From contig NZ_JBBCAS010000007.1 in NCBI RefSeq assembly GCF_037203765.1, positions 186,001 through 250,000 on the forward strand: a stretch of 64,000 nt of DNA, in the 5' to 3' direction. The notes under the pieces are model-generated. The model saw only the letters and a list, made by a program, of their open reading frames with translations, ran no database searches and was not told where the DNA came from. Position numbers and translations under genes: made by a program. Position 1 is the first letter of the stretch; each line of letters opens with the position of its first letter. The DNA is from Sediminicola sp037203765. Its GTDB lineage: Bacteria > Bacteroidota > Bacteroidia > Flavobacteriales > Flavobacteriaceae. Shown in pieces: positions 43,880 to 52,800 of the stretch.

Positions 43880-44317
43880 TTATTCAAATACGCGAAGGAT
43901 ATCGCCATTGAGTTCTGTTCTGAAAATTTTCAACGGTCTACTGGTAATATTGTTCAAAGGCGTCCCGGCCTGATCAAATCTTGCTCCATGAGTAGAACAA
44001 TTGAAAATACCCCCGTTATCATTTACAAAGCGTACATTTTCTGTGCCTTGATGGCTACAAACCTGACTGGCAGCGACGTAGGCCCCCTCCAGATTTCTGA
44101 CGACCACCACTAAATTTTTCAGAATAAATCCCCCATTGGTCTTAAGGTTATTGGCCTCTGAAGAGTTCAAATCAATAGTGAAGTCGACCCCTTTTGGCAC
44201 AGGGGTTTCGTTTATAGTTTCCTCTTCACCTCCCGATGAACACCCATGCAAACAAGGGAATGCCAGGGCAAAAGCAGCTCCCGCTCCAAGGCTCATTAAA
44301 AATTTTTTTCTTTCCAT
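43880..44317 (-). CDS. Rieske [2Fe-2S] lipoprotein
   Basis: A 145-residue exported protein. The N-terminus (MERKKFLMSLGAGAAFALAF) is a signal with a lipobox at LHGC (Cys26) and a Lys/Arg start that could suit Tat export. The Rieske ligands are Cys87 and His89 in CSHQG, and Cys107 and His110 in CSTHGARF. The extra Cys pair that forms the disulfide in bc1-type proteins is absent, which suggests a lower-potential centre. No cytochrome b lies nearby. It is the first gene of the cassette and starts 51 bases after purM. Confidence 0.9.
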   Translation of the reverse strand: MERKKFLMSLGAGAAFALAFPCLHGCSSGGEEETINETPVPKGVDFTIDLNSSEANNLKTNGGFILKNLVVVVRNLEGAYVAASQVCSHQGTENVRFVNDNGGIFNCSTHGARFDQAGTPLNNITSRPLKIFRTELNGDILRVFE

Positions 44318-44368
44318 AGCTAGTTATCTTTTAATAAGACAACGTTTAAAAGGAAGGATTCGTATATC

Positions 44369-45547
44369 TTAATATTGGAAGATTCCGTATTCGCTTTTTA
44401 TGGTCAATTTTTTGACAGGACTTTCTTCCACCCGACCCACTATTTTGGCATCCACCCCAAAGCTTTTTGCTATGGCGATCACATCTTGGGCAATGGCTTC
44501 ATTAAGATAGAATTCCAAGCGATGGCCACAATTGAAAACCTGGTACATTTCTTTCCAATCGGTCTTGGATTGTTCCTGGATCAATTTGAACAAGGGCGGT
44601 ACCGGGAAAAGATTGTCTTTTACAATATGAAGCTCGTCTATGAAGTGTAATATCTTGGTCTGCGCGCCACCACTGCAGTGCACCATCCCATGAATATCTT
44701 TGGAAGTATATTTGGTCAGTATTTTTTTTACAATGGGCGCATAGGTCCTCGTTGGCGATAGCACCAATTTACCCGCATCCAAAGGCGAATCTGGCACCGC
44801 ATCCGTCAATTTCACATTCCCTGAGTACACCAAGTCCGATGGTACAGCATGATCATAACTTTCCGGGTATCTATCAGCCAAATACTTGGAAAAAACATCA
44901 TGTCTGGCCGAGGTAAGTCCGTTACTTCCCATTCCGCCGTTGTATTCCTTTTCGTAAGTGGCCTGTCCGAAAGATTCCAAACCAACAATGACATCCCCTG
45001 CCTCGATATTTGCATTATCGATCACTTCACTGCGTTTCATACGTGCCGTAACGGTAGAATCCACAATAATGGTACGTACCAAATCCCCTACATCAGCAGT
45101 TTCCCCACCTGTTGAGTGAATGGTGATCCCATGTTCCCTCAGGTCGGCAATAAGGTCTTCCGTACCATTGATAATGGCCGAAAGCACCTCCCCGGGGATT
45201 AAGTTTTTATTGCGCCCGATGGTAGAGGAGAGCATGATGTTGTCCGTGGCTCCCACACAGATCAGGTCGTCCACATTCATGATCAGGGCATCTTGGGCAA
45301 TACCCCTCCATACAGAGATATCCCCGGTCTCTTTCCAATACATATAGGCCAGGGAAGATTTGGTACCTGCCCCATCGGCATGCATCACCAAACAATAGTC
45401 CTCATCATTGGTGAGATAGTCCGGGACTATTTTACAAAATGCTTTTGGAAACAAGCCTTTGTCTATGTTTTTTATGGCATTGTGCACATCTTCTTTGGAG
45501 GCGGAAACCCCTCTTTGCTTATATCTCTCACTATTGGAAGCGCTCAT
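44369..45547 (-). CDS. purM: Phosphoribosylformylglycinamidine cyclo-ligase (AIR synthase)
   Basis: A 392-residue purine enzyme that closes the imidazole ring of AIR using ATP. The start at 45547 (MSASNSERYKQRGVS) is normal; the codon at 45595 lies in the upstream terminator. Family marks are the Gly/Ser-rich nucleotide region HADGAGTKSSLAY, DALIMNVDDLICVGA, HSTGGETADVGDLV and HCSGGAQTKIL. It is longer than the E. coli enzyme, as I expect for Bacteroidota. A TATTTTTG -7 box precedes it. The Rieske gene follows after 51 bases, so the redox cassette may be co-transcribed with it. Confidence 0.93.
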   Translation of the reverse strand: MSASNSERYKQRGVSASKEDVHNAIKNIDKGLFPKAFCKIVPDYLTNDEDYCLVMHADGAGTKSSLAYMYWKETGDISVWRGIAQDALIMNVDDLICVGATDNIMLSSTIGRNKNLIPGEVLSAIINGTEDLIADLREHGITIHSTGGETADVGDLVRTIIVDSTVTARMKRSEVIDNANIEAGDVIVGLESFGQATYEKEYNGGMGSNGLTSARHDVFSKYLADRYPESYDHAVPSDLVYSGNVKLTDAVPDSPLDAGKLVLSPTRTYAPIVKKILTKYTSKDIHGMVHCSGGAQTKILHFIDELHIVKDNLFPVPPLFKLIQEQSKTDWKEMYQVFNCGHRLEFYLNEAIAQDVIAIAKSFGVDAKIVGRVEESPVKKLTIKSEYGIFQY

Positions 45548-45563
45548 GGTCTGTTGTTTGGCA

Positions 45564-45571
45564 CAAAAATA
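45564..45571 (-). promoter_or_regulatory. Promoter -7 box of purM
   Basis: Minus-strand TATTTTTG matches TAnnTTTG and ends 17 bases before the purM ATG; a possible TTTG lies 23 bases upstream, inside the glnN terminator. Confidence 0.5.
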
Positions 45572-45581
45572 GGGCAATCCA

Positions 45582-45610
45582 TAAAAAAAGCCCACAAAAA
45601 AGTGGGCTTT
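45582..45610 (-). terminator. Terminator of glnN
   Basis: On the minus strand AAAGCCCAC pairs with GTGGGCTTT around six bases, followed by seven T residues. Confidence 0.88.
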
Positions 45611-45634
45611 TACATAAAGAAGGTTTTGGATGGA

Positions 45635-47821
45635 CTATTTAATGAACAACAGCTCCCTGTATTTGGTCAATGGCCAAAGCTGGTCATCTACCAAACGTTC
45701 CAATTTATCACAGTGGTTTCTGATCTCCTCAAAATAAGGACGCACATTGTCACAATAGGCAAAGGCCTTTTTATTGACATCTGTCAGGGCATTGGCGCTC
45801 TTTCTGGCCTCTGTCATGGCATCGGTCTTTTTCTTGAGGGCACTGATATGTTCTGCAATATTCTCAATCATAGAAAGCTGGCCCTCGGTAAGCGTTTTAT
45901 GCGCCGCCCCATAGATGTCCTTCAGCCCCATGACATTTTTGATCAGCTTGTTCTGATAGGTAATGGCCGCAGGTATCAAATAGTTGTATACAATTTCATT
46001 GTACATCCTGCCCTCAATCTGCAAATGAAGAATATAGGCTTCCAATTCCACTTCCTGCCTAGCCCTTACCTCCACCTCGCTCATGACGTTCATGGACTTC
46101 AGCAGTGCCAAACTTTCCTTGGATGTCAAGATTTGTAAAGCTTGGGGTGTGGATTTATTATTGCTCAATTTTCTGCGCTTGGCCTCCTTTTCCCAATCCT
46201 CACTATAACCGTCCCCTTCAAACCTGATCTTCTTGGAGGTTTTGATATACTCCCTTAGGACATTGAAAACAGCTTCATCCTTTTTTAGGTTCTTCTTGTC
46301 TATCAGGGCATCCACCTCCTTTTTAAAGGCTATCAACTGCTTGGCCACAATGGTATTGAGAATGGTCATTGGCTTCGCACAGTTGGCCTTGGATCCAACC
46401 CCACGCATTTCAAATTTATTCCCCGTAAAGGCAAAAGGAGAGGTGCGGTTCCTATCGGTATTGTCCAATAAGATCTCCGGAATTTTCCCTACCACATTCA
46501 ATTTCAGCTCTGTCTTTTCCTCCGGGGATAATTTCCCTTGGGAAACCCCTTCCAACTCATCGAGCACATCGCTCAATTGCTTCCCTATAAAAATGGAGAA
46601 TATCGCCGGCGGTGCCTCATTGGCCCCCAACCTATGGTCATTACTCGCAGAGGCTATGGAAGAACGCAAAAGCTCTTCATAGGTATCCACTGCCTTGATA
46701 GTATTGATAAAAAAGGTCAAAAACTGTAGGTTTTTCATGGGCGTGGACCCAGGGCTCAACAGGTTTACCCCTGTATCCGTGGCCAAGGACCAGTTGTTGT
46801 GTTTTCCAGAGCCATTAATACCTGCAAATGGTTTTTCGTGAAAGAGCACTTTAAAGCTATGCTTGTCGGCTATCTTTTCCATGACGTCCATTAACAATAG
46901 GTTGTGGTCTACCGCCAAATTGGCCTCCTCAAACACGGGTGCCAATTCAAATTGATTGGGTGCCACCTCGTTATGACGGGTCTTTACCGGGATTCCCAAC
47001 TTGGTACACTCTTTCTCCAAATCGCTCATAAAACTGAGCACCCTGCTAGGGATCACCCCAAAATAATGATCATCCAACTGTTGCCCTTTGGCGGCAGAAT
47101 TGCCCACCAAGGTTCTCCCTGTCAATAATATATCTGGACGGGAATAGGCCAAAGCCTTGTCTACCAAAAAGTATTCCTGTTCCCAGCCTAAAGTGGCATT
47201 TACCTTGGATACATTTTTATCAAAGTATTTGGCTACTGCTGTGGCAGCCTCATCTACAGCACTCAAGGCCCTTAATAACGGTGCCTTGTTGTCCAGGGCC
47301 TCTCCAGTGTAGGATACAAATATGGTTGGGATACATAAGGTAGATCCATAGATAAATGCGGGGGAAGTGGGATCCCATGCGGTATAGCCTCTTGCCTCAA
47401 AGGTATTACGGATACCACCATGGGGAAAGCTTGAGGCATCGGGTTCTTGCTGAACCAATTGTCCGCCACCAAATTTCTCCAAAGCCTTGCCATCTGGCAA
47501 AAGATCAAAAAAGGCATCGTGCTTTTCCGCTGTTGCCCCAGTGAGCGGTTGGAACCAATGCGTATAATGCGTAGCTCCCATTTGAATGGCCCAAGCTTTC
47601 ATTCCTTCGGCAACCTGATCGGCTATTTTACGGTCCATTTTAGTCCCTGAAAAGATGGCTCCCTTTACTCGATCGAAAGCATCTTTAGTAAGGTATTGGA
47701 GCATTTTGTCTTCGTTGAAAACATTTACCGCGAAAAGTTCTGAGCGTCTGCCCCTCTCTTCCACAGCAATGCGATTCCTATTGTTACTCTCCTTAATGGA
47801 GGAAAATCTTAGCTTGGACAT
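45635..47821 (-). CDS. glnN: Glutamine synthetase type III
   Basis: A 728-residue GSIII that makes glutamine from glutamate, ammonium and ATP. Type III is marked by length and by ATHYTHWFQPLTGATAEKHD, FPHGGIRNTFEARGYTAWDP and the active-site regions ATLGWEQEYFLVDK, RHNEVAPNQFELAP and GINGSGKHNNWS (catalytic loop). The C-terminal helical part is unique to the class. It has its own promoter, is divergent from a type II glutamine synthetase 204 bases away and ends at a clear terminator. The pair allows fixing at different nitrogen states, by inference. Confidence 0.96.
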   Translation of the reverse strand: MSKLRFSSIKESNNRNRIAVEERGRRSELFAVNVFNEDKMLQYLTKDAFDRVKGAIFSGTKMDRKIADQVAEGMKAWAIQMGATHYTHWFQPLTGATAEKHDAFFDLLPDGKALEKFGGGQLVQQEPDASSFPHGGIRNTFEARGYTAWDPTSPAFIYGSTLCIPTIFVSYTGEALDNKAPLLRALSAVDEAATAVAKYFDKNVSKVNATLGWEQEYFLVDKALAYSRPDILLTGRTLVGNSAAKGQQLDDHYFGVIPSRVLSFMSDLEKECTKLGIPVKTRHNEVAPNQFELAPVFEEANLAVDHNLLLMDVMEKIADKHSFKVLFHEKPFAGINGSGKHNNWSLATDTGVNLLSPGSTPMKNLQFLTFFINTIKAVDTYEELLRSSIASASNDHRLGANEAPPAIFSIFIGKQLSDVLDELEGVSQGKLSPEEKTELKLNVVGKIPEILLDNTDRNRTSPFAFTGNKFEMRGVGSKANCAKPMTILNTIVAKQLIAFKKEVDALIDKKNLKKDEAVFNVLREYIKTSKKIRFEGDGYSEDWEKEAKRRKLSNNKSTPQALQILTSKESLALLKSMNVMSEVEVRARQEVELEAYILHLQIEGRMYNEIVYNYLIPAAITYQNKLIKNVMGLKDIYGAAHKTLTEGQLSMIENIAEHISALKKKTDAMTEARKSANALTDVNKKAFAYCDNVRPYFEEIRNHCDKLERLVDDQLWPLTKYRELLFIK

Positions 47822-47843
47822 ATGTGTACAATTACGTTTTGCG

Positions 47844-47876
47844 CAAAATTAAGAATTTAATAATTTAATGGACAAA
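47844..47876 (-). promoter_or_regulatory. Promoter of glnN
   Basis: On the minus strand, TTTG (47876-47873), 21 bases, then TAATTTTG (47851-47844), 22 bases before the ATG. Confidence 0.65.
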
Positions 47877-47962
47877 AAATAAATTTAAATCAAAATACCC
47901 CCATTAATACAAGGGTAAACAAAAAAAGAACCAACTTTAACACAATTGCCCCCTTAAAATTT

Positions 47963-47998
47963 AGACAGGTAAGTGAAAATATATATTTTTGCCTGTCT
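47963..47998 (+). promoter_or_regulatory. Promoter of the GSII gene with flanking inverted repeat
   Basis: TATTTTTG (47984-47991) matches the -7 consensus 34 bases before the ATG. AGACAGG (47963-47969) and CCTGTCT (47992-47998) form a perfect inverted repeat around it and are a candidate operator. Confidence 0.55.
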
Positions 47999-48025
47999 TA
48001 AAGATTAAAATTAACTACCAAGATT

Positions 48026-49036
48026 ATGAGCAAGTCAAAATTAGAGTACATTTGGTTGGACGGTTACGAACCAACTGCAAACCTGAGAAGTAAAACTAAA
48101 GTTGAAGATAATTTTAGTGGGAAGTTGGAAGATTGTGCTATTTGGTCTTTCGATGGAAGTTCTACAAAACAAGCTGAAGGCGGATCATCTGATTGCCTCT
48201 TAAAGCCTGTTGCCATATATCCAGATCCAGCAAGGAAAAATGGATACATAGTAATGACTGAAGTTTTAAATCCTGATGGAACACCTCACATATCCAACTC
48301 AAGAGCCACAATTGATGATGAGGATGGCGATTTCTGGTTTGGTTTTGAGCAGGAATATTTTATCATGGACAAAACCACCCAATTACCATTAGGTTTCCCT
48401 GTAGGTGGTTACCCAGGTCCACAAGGGATGTACTACTGCTCTGTTGGTGGAAAAAACACTCACGGAAGAGCATTTGTAGAGGAGCACGCCGATTTATGTA
48501 TTGCAGCCGGATTGAACTTTGAAGGTATCAACCAAGAGGTTGCCAGTGGACAATGGGAATTCCAATTGTTCGCCAAAGGTGCCAAGAAAGCCGGAGACGA
48601 AATTTGGGTTGCCAGATATTTGTTGGACCGTTTGACTGAAAAATATGGTTACTATATTGAATACCACCCAAAACCGATCAAAGGAGATTGGAACGGTTCC
48701 GGTATGCATGCGAACTTCTCCAACACGACTTTGAGAACTTGTGGTTCCAAAGAAGTATACGAGAAGATCTGTGAAGCTTTTAGACCTGTTACCGCTGAAC
48801 ATATTGCCGTTTACGGTGAGTTCAACGATCAGCGTTTGACCGGGAAACACGAAACTGCATCTATCCATGACTTTAGCTATGGTGTATCCGATAGGGGAGC
48901 TTCCATTAGAATTCCTATCATTACCGTTCAAAAAGGATGGAAAGGATGGTTGGAAGATAGAAGACCAGCTTCTAACGGTGATCCATACAAGATTGCAGGT
49001 AGAATTGTAAAAACGGTTAAATCTGCAAAGGTTTAA
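48026..49036 (+). CDS. Glutamine synthetase type II (eukaryote-like)
   Basis: A 336-residue GSII-type enzyme, the octa/decameric form otherwise typical of eukaryotes and some bacteria. Marks are EYIWLDGYEP, WSFDGSSTKQAEGGSSD (beta-grasp), PDPARKNGYIVMTEV, WFGFEQEYFIMD (metal Glu), GQWEFQLF, GDWNGSGMHANFSN and NDQRLTGKHETASI. The sequence is complete and has no adenylylation loop. It is divergent from GSIII and followed by a 13-base-stem terminator. Having both types next to each other is a marked feature of this locus. Confidence 0.96.
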   Translation: MSKSKLEYIWLDGYEPTANLRSKTKVEDNFSGKLEDCAIWSFDGSSTKQAEGGSSDCLLKPVAIYPDPARKNGYIVMTEVLNPDGTPHISNSRATIDDEDGDFWFGFEQEYFIMDKTTQLPLGFPVGGYPGPQGMYYCSVGGKNTHGRAFVEEHADLCIAAGLNFEGINQEVASGQWEFQLFAKGAKKAGDEIWVARYLLDRLTEKYGYYIEYHPKPIKGDWNGSGMHANFSNTTLRTCGSKEVYEKICEAFRPVTAEHIAVYGEFNDQRLTGKHETASIHDFSYGVSDRGASIRIPIITVQKGWKGWLEDRRPASNGDPYKIAGRIVKTVKSAKV

Positions 49037-49067
49037 TCCTGAAGATAAATTAATTGTTGAATACTTT

Positions 49068-49097
49068 GAAAAGCCTTTGGAAATCCAAAGGCTTTTC
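49068..49097 (+). terminator. Bidirectional terminator after the GSII gene
   Basis: GAAAAGCCTTTGG pairs perfectly with CCAAAGGCTTTTC around AAAT, between the convergent GSII and antiporter genes. Confidence 0.9.
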
Positions 49098-49102
49098 TTT
49101 TT

Positions 49103-50041
49103 TTATGATATGGTGTGGTAAATGAATGCCAGGTAAAATCCCAAAAGTACCAGACCATCTCGCCAGCCCAGGCGCAAGCCTTTGGGAAAGAACACCAAGG
49201 GCAGGATCAAAAATGATATGCCCAACATCCAAAAGATATCACTACTCAAAAGACCTTGATCTATTACGTCGATTGGGGTTACCATGGCAGTTATACCCAA
49301 AACAGCCAAAAGGTTGAATATATTTGAACCAATGAGATTTCCAAGGGAGATTGCCTTTTCCTTCTTCATGACCGCAATCACCGAAGCCGCCAATTCAGGG
49401 ATACTGGTTCCAACAGATACCACGGTTACGGCAATTACCCTATCACTTACCCCATAGAACGATGCTAGACCGACTGCCCCATTGATAAGCAGCTCCGACC
49501 CACCCCAGAGTCCAACACCCCCAAGACCCAAGAACAGAACCGTTCTATCCAGTGGCAGTAGCACATCATCTTCCGGCATTTCGTCCACAACGGCCGTTTT
49601 TTGAAATCTTAACAGATAGACCAAAAACAAAAATAGGACCACAACCATAACGATCCCCTCCCCTTGTCCCAACCTTCCATCAAAATATATAAAGCCAAAA
49701 AATAATAGTGAGGCTACCATCATCACCGGCCAATTGGTGGTATAAAAATTTTTGCGAACATCTATGGGACCCAAAATTACGGTAATGGCCAATACAAGGC
49801 CCAAGTTGGCAATATTGGACCCAACCACATTGCCCAATGCCAGATCAGGAAAACCATCTAGGGCTGCGTTGATGCTCACGATCAATTCAGGGGCCGAAGT
49901 AGCAAAAGACACTACCGTCATCCCCACTACAATTTTAGGAATGCTCAGTCGCAAAGAAATGGCAACTGCCGCTTTTAACAGCCAATTACCCCCCATGATC
50001 AGCATTGTGAGCCCCAAGATGACGAATAGGATATTCTGCAT
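49103..50041 (-). CDS. Calcium/sodium antiporter, CaCA family (YrbG-like)
   Basis: A 312-residue inner-membrane cation exchanger with ten predicted helices in two inverted halves. The two alpha repeats are visible as SFATSAPELIVS with LGNVVGSNIANLGLVL, and SVGTSIPELAASVIA with LGNLIGSNIFNLLAVLG. This is the expected length for bacterial members. It exchanges Na+ (and possibly K+) for Ca2+. It is convergent with the GSII gene and divergent from the BlaI-type regulator. Confidence 0.93.
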   Translation of the reverse strand: MQNILFVILGLTMLIMGGNWLLKAAVAISLRLSIPKIVVGMTVVSFATSAPELIVSINAALDGFPDLALGNVVGSNIANLGLVLAITVILGPIDVRKNFYTTNWPVMMVASLLFFGFIYFDGRLGQGEGIVMVVVLFLFLVYLLRFQKTAVVDEMPEDDVLLPLDRTVLFLGLGGVGLWGGSELLINGAVGLASFYGVSDRVIAVTVVSVGTSIPELAASVIAVMKKEKAISLGNLIGSNIFNLLAVLGITAMVTPIDVIDQGLLSSDIFWMLGISFLILPLVFFPKGLRLGWRDGLVLLGFYLAFIYHTIS

Positions 50042-50195
50042 TCTTAAGGTTTTACCTGTAAATATAAATGAATCCCAACCAACTTTAAGCTTGGACCAAA
50101 AAACACCACATCTACTATTTTTTTAGTTAAATAACTACTAAAATAGTTTGTTAACTATAATTTTAGTTTTATGTTTGGTCTAAAATTGGTGAATT

Positions 50196-50555
50196 ATGCA
50201 AAAGCTAACGAATAAGGAAGAGGAGATTATGAAAATACTGTGGCAGTTAAAAAAAGCATTTGTCAAAGAAATTATGGCCGAAATAAAAGATGACCAACCA
50301 CACTACAACACCCTGTCCACCATAGTTCGTAATTTGGAGGACAAGAAGTATGTTGCCCACGAGGCTTTTGGGAACACCCACAGATATTACCCATTGATTT
50401 CCAAGGAGGACTATCGGAAGAAATATATAAATTCCACTTTGGCTGATTATTACGATAATTCCTATAAAAGCATGGTCTCGTTTTTCGCCAAAGAGGATAA
50501 AATTTCTGTGGACGAATTAAAAGAAATTATCAACCTGATTGAAAAGAACAAATAG
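50196..50555 (+). CDS. BlaI/MecI/CopY family transcriptional repressor
   Basis: A 119-residue winged-helix repressor. The family pattern is NKEEEIMKILWQLKKAFVKEIM, then YNTLSTIVRNLEDKKYVAHEAFGNTHRYYPLISKEDY in successive pieces. In the classic system the repressor is cleaved when the partner metalloprotease senses a signal. The partner gene follows one base after the stop. A TAACTACTAAAATAGTTTGTTA-like imperfect palindrome (about 50129-50156) just upstream could be its operator. Confidence 0.93.
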   Translation: MQKLTNKEEEIMKILWQLKKAFVKEIMAEIKDDQPHYNTLSTIVRNLEDKKYVAHEAFGNTHRYYPLISKEDYRKKYINSTLADYYDNSYKSMVSFFAKEDKISVDELKEIINLIEKNK

Positions 50556-50556
50556 T

Positions 50557-52440
50557 ATGGAACCCTTTATAATCTATCTCTTAAAATCTTCAGGCTTGGT
50601 GTTGTTGTTCCTATTGTGTTATGCCGTACTTCTACAAAAGGAAACAGCGTTTAAGGCCAATCGGATATTTTTGAATCTGGGACTACTCATTTCGCTGGCA
50701 CTTCCATTGGTAACTTTTACCAAAACCATATGGATCGAAACAACTAGTATGCTACTACCAACAATGACAACAATACCTTCACCCAACCATGCAATCCAAG
50801 ATGTTTTTGATTGGCAAGGTCTTTTACTTCCGCTTTATGCCATTGGTAGTTCTATACTTTTATTACGATTTATTGTTCAACTATTATCGCTTAAAAAACT
50901 GATCAAAGAAAGCACAATAGCTGGTAGCGGGCCATACAAAATTGCAGAAACCCAAAGAATCATTGCCCCTTTCTCCTTTTTCAATTATATCGTATACCAC
51001 AAACCTGTTTACACAAAAGAAGAACTTAACAATATTCTAACCCATGAAAAAGTACATGTAGCGGGCAAACACTCGTTGGATATTATTTTTATGCATTTAG
51101 TATCGATTTTCTTGTGGTTCAATCCCTTCATCTGGCTCTATAAAACCTATATGGAGCAAAATCTTGAATTCATTGCGGATCATGAAACCGCCAAAATCAA
51201 TCAAAACCTCAAAAGCTATCAATATTTATTACTTAAATCAAGCGTGGGAAGTCATCAATTCTCCATTGTAAATCCATTTTTTAATTCATTAATCAAAAAA
51301 CGAATCGTCATGTTAAACAAATCAAAATCAAACAAAAAGCAGGCGTGGAAATACGCCTTAATTATTCCTATGCTCATTGGGTTCATCTTCCTTTTCAACA
51401 TAGAGACCGTTGCCCAATACAGAACAGAAAATAGTGAAGAGTTAGAGCAGCAGGAAGTGGTATTCACCATTACTAAAGAACAATCCAATAAAGATTTGGA
51501 TGAACTTAAGAAGGAAATTAAATCCAACCATGGAGGCACCTTAAAAATCAATGGTCTCAAAAGAAATGATGCGGGAGAAATTTCTGCTATCACCGTCGAA
51601 TTTCAGGATAAGGAAAAAGGGATGGTAAGGGCCAGATACAATGAAGACAATGGCATAGAACCAATACTGTTTGGAACGAATACTACGGGCGGCATGTTTA
51701 TTGTGTCTGGGGATCATGATATACCATTTGGTCCAAGTGGAATGCATGCTGCTTCCAAGAATATAAAAATCAGAAAGGAGATTGGTCGTGCCAAAAGGGA
51801 CATGGAGCACAGTGCCGCCTATAATGACAAAGAAAAGCATGTAGTTGTTTTACAAGAAAATGGGGAGGAAACCATTTTGGTCAATGGCAAAAAAGTGACC
51901 CGGGAAGAGTTTGAAGCGATGGAAAAAGAGGATCATGATAAGGAAATTATTATTAAAAAAATACAGCAAGGCGATGGAGAGGACAATATTTGGATTGAAT
52001 CCCCTGGCAACAAAACACAAAAGATAATTATCAAAGAAGTTGACGGCAAAAAGACCATTGAAGTCAACGGGAAAAAAATATCTCCAGAAGATTTTGACAA
52101 AATGAAGATGAAGATGGAAGCTGAGGAGATGAAATTACATATGGGGCATCATAAAAACAAAGAGAAAATGAAATCTGTTTTCATAATGAAGAATGGCGAT
52201 GAGGAAATTGAGGAAGATTATGAAGAAGAATTAATCCACTCTACCCTAATGAATTTGGCGGATAGCGAAGATTTCAAAATAATGATTGATGGCAAGGAGT
52301 CTACGAAGGCCGAAATGCAAAAACTATCACCAGATGAAATTGCCACCTTTGATGTCTTAAAAGAAGAAAAAGATAACGGCAAGCAGGATGCTAAAAATAA
52401 CACTGTTATTATAAAAATCCGGACCAAGAAGAAACAATAA
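50557..52440 (+). CDS. BlaR1-like M56 membrane metallopeptidase with repeat-rich C-terminus
   Basis: A 627-residue sensor protease. ATG 50557 (MEPFIIYLLKSSG) is one base after the blaI-type stop; the non-ATG codon at 50539 is inside that gene. Helices are at about 4-27, 36-56, 90-115 and 180-195. The M56 zinc motif HEKVH lies at 163-167 with the third ligand in NLEFIADHE, and a further helix at 266-284 leads to the periplasm. Instead of a penicillin-binding domain the rest (290-627) is charged and carries three related units of the type VNGKK-[VI]-[TS]-x-E. The signal is therefore not obviously a beta-lactam. Confidence 0.88.
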   Translation: MEPFIIYLLKSSGLVLLFLLCYAVLLQKETAFKANRIFLNLGLLISLALPLVTFTKTIWIETTSMLLPTMTTIPSPNHAIQDVFDWQGLLLPLYAIGSSILLLRFIVQLLSLKKLIKESTIAGSGPYKIAETQRIIAPFSFFNYIVYHKPVYTKEELNNILTHEKVHVAGKHSLDIIFMHLVSIFLWFNPFIWLYKTYMEQNLEFIADHETAKINQNLKSYQYLLLKSSVGSHQFSIVNPFFNSLIKKRIVMLNKSKSNKKQAWKYALIIPMLIGFIFLFNIETVAQYRTENSEELEQQEVVFTITKEQSNKDLDELKKEIKSNHGGTLKINGLKRNDAGEISAITVEFQDKEKGMVRARYNEDNGIEPILFGTNTTGGMFIVSGDHDIPFGPSGMHAASKNIKIRKEIGRAKRDMEHSAAYNDKEKHVVVLQENGEETILVNGKKVTREEFEAMEKEDHDKEIIIKKIQQGDGEDNIWIESPGNKTQKIIIKEVDGKKTIEVNGKKISPEDFDKMKMKMEAEEMKLHMGHHKNKEKMKSVFIMKNGDEEIEEDYEEELIHSTLMNLADSEDFKIMIDGKESTKAEMQKLSPDEIATFDVLKEEKDNGKQDAKNNTVIIKIRTKKKQ

Positions 52441-52463
52441 TAGTTGCTTGATTCTTTTAAATT

Positions 52464-52488
52464 CGCTCTCATCCAGAGCGTTTTTTTT
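52464..52488 (+). terminator. Terminator after the BlaR1-like gene
   Basis: CGCTCT pairs with AGAGCG around CATCC, followed by eight T residues. Confidence 0.82.
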
Positions 52489-52800
52489 ATGTAAAAAAAG
52501 ACGGAACGATTATTTTTTATAATTTAGAGGATCAAAATGCCCTAGGTATTTAAAATACGAGCACAAATCCCCCTTCAGCTCTTACAGATTTTTACATCTG
52601 AATCAAAATTTATTACAATTTGGAACTTTTATTAAGGCCGATGATTTAACATTAAAATAATATTGATTTATTTAGTTACAAATCTATATGCAAATACATT
52701 AAATCAATGGCTCAGGCTTGGAAATATGGGTTGGATTATGGTATATTGAGATAATAATCGATTATACGAATCCTAATTATTAACCTTAAAACAACAAATT
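52489..52800. other. Intergenic region without a recognised gene
   Basis: AT-rich DNA between the terminator and a 20-codon ORF. I saw no coding frame, RNA gene or clear promoter box. Confidence 0.5.

Noticed and set aside
45293..46138. 281-codon plus-strand frame across purM and glnN ends
   Set aside because: Crosses the glnN terminator and is antisense to two certain genes.
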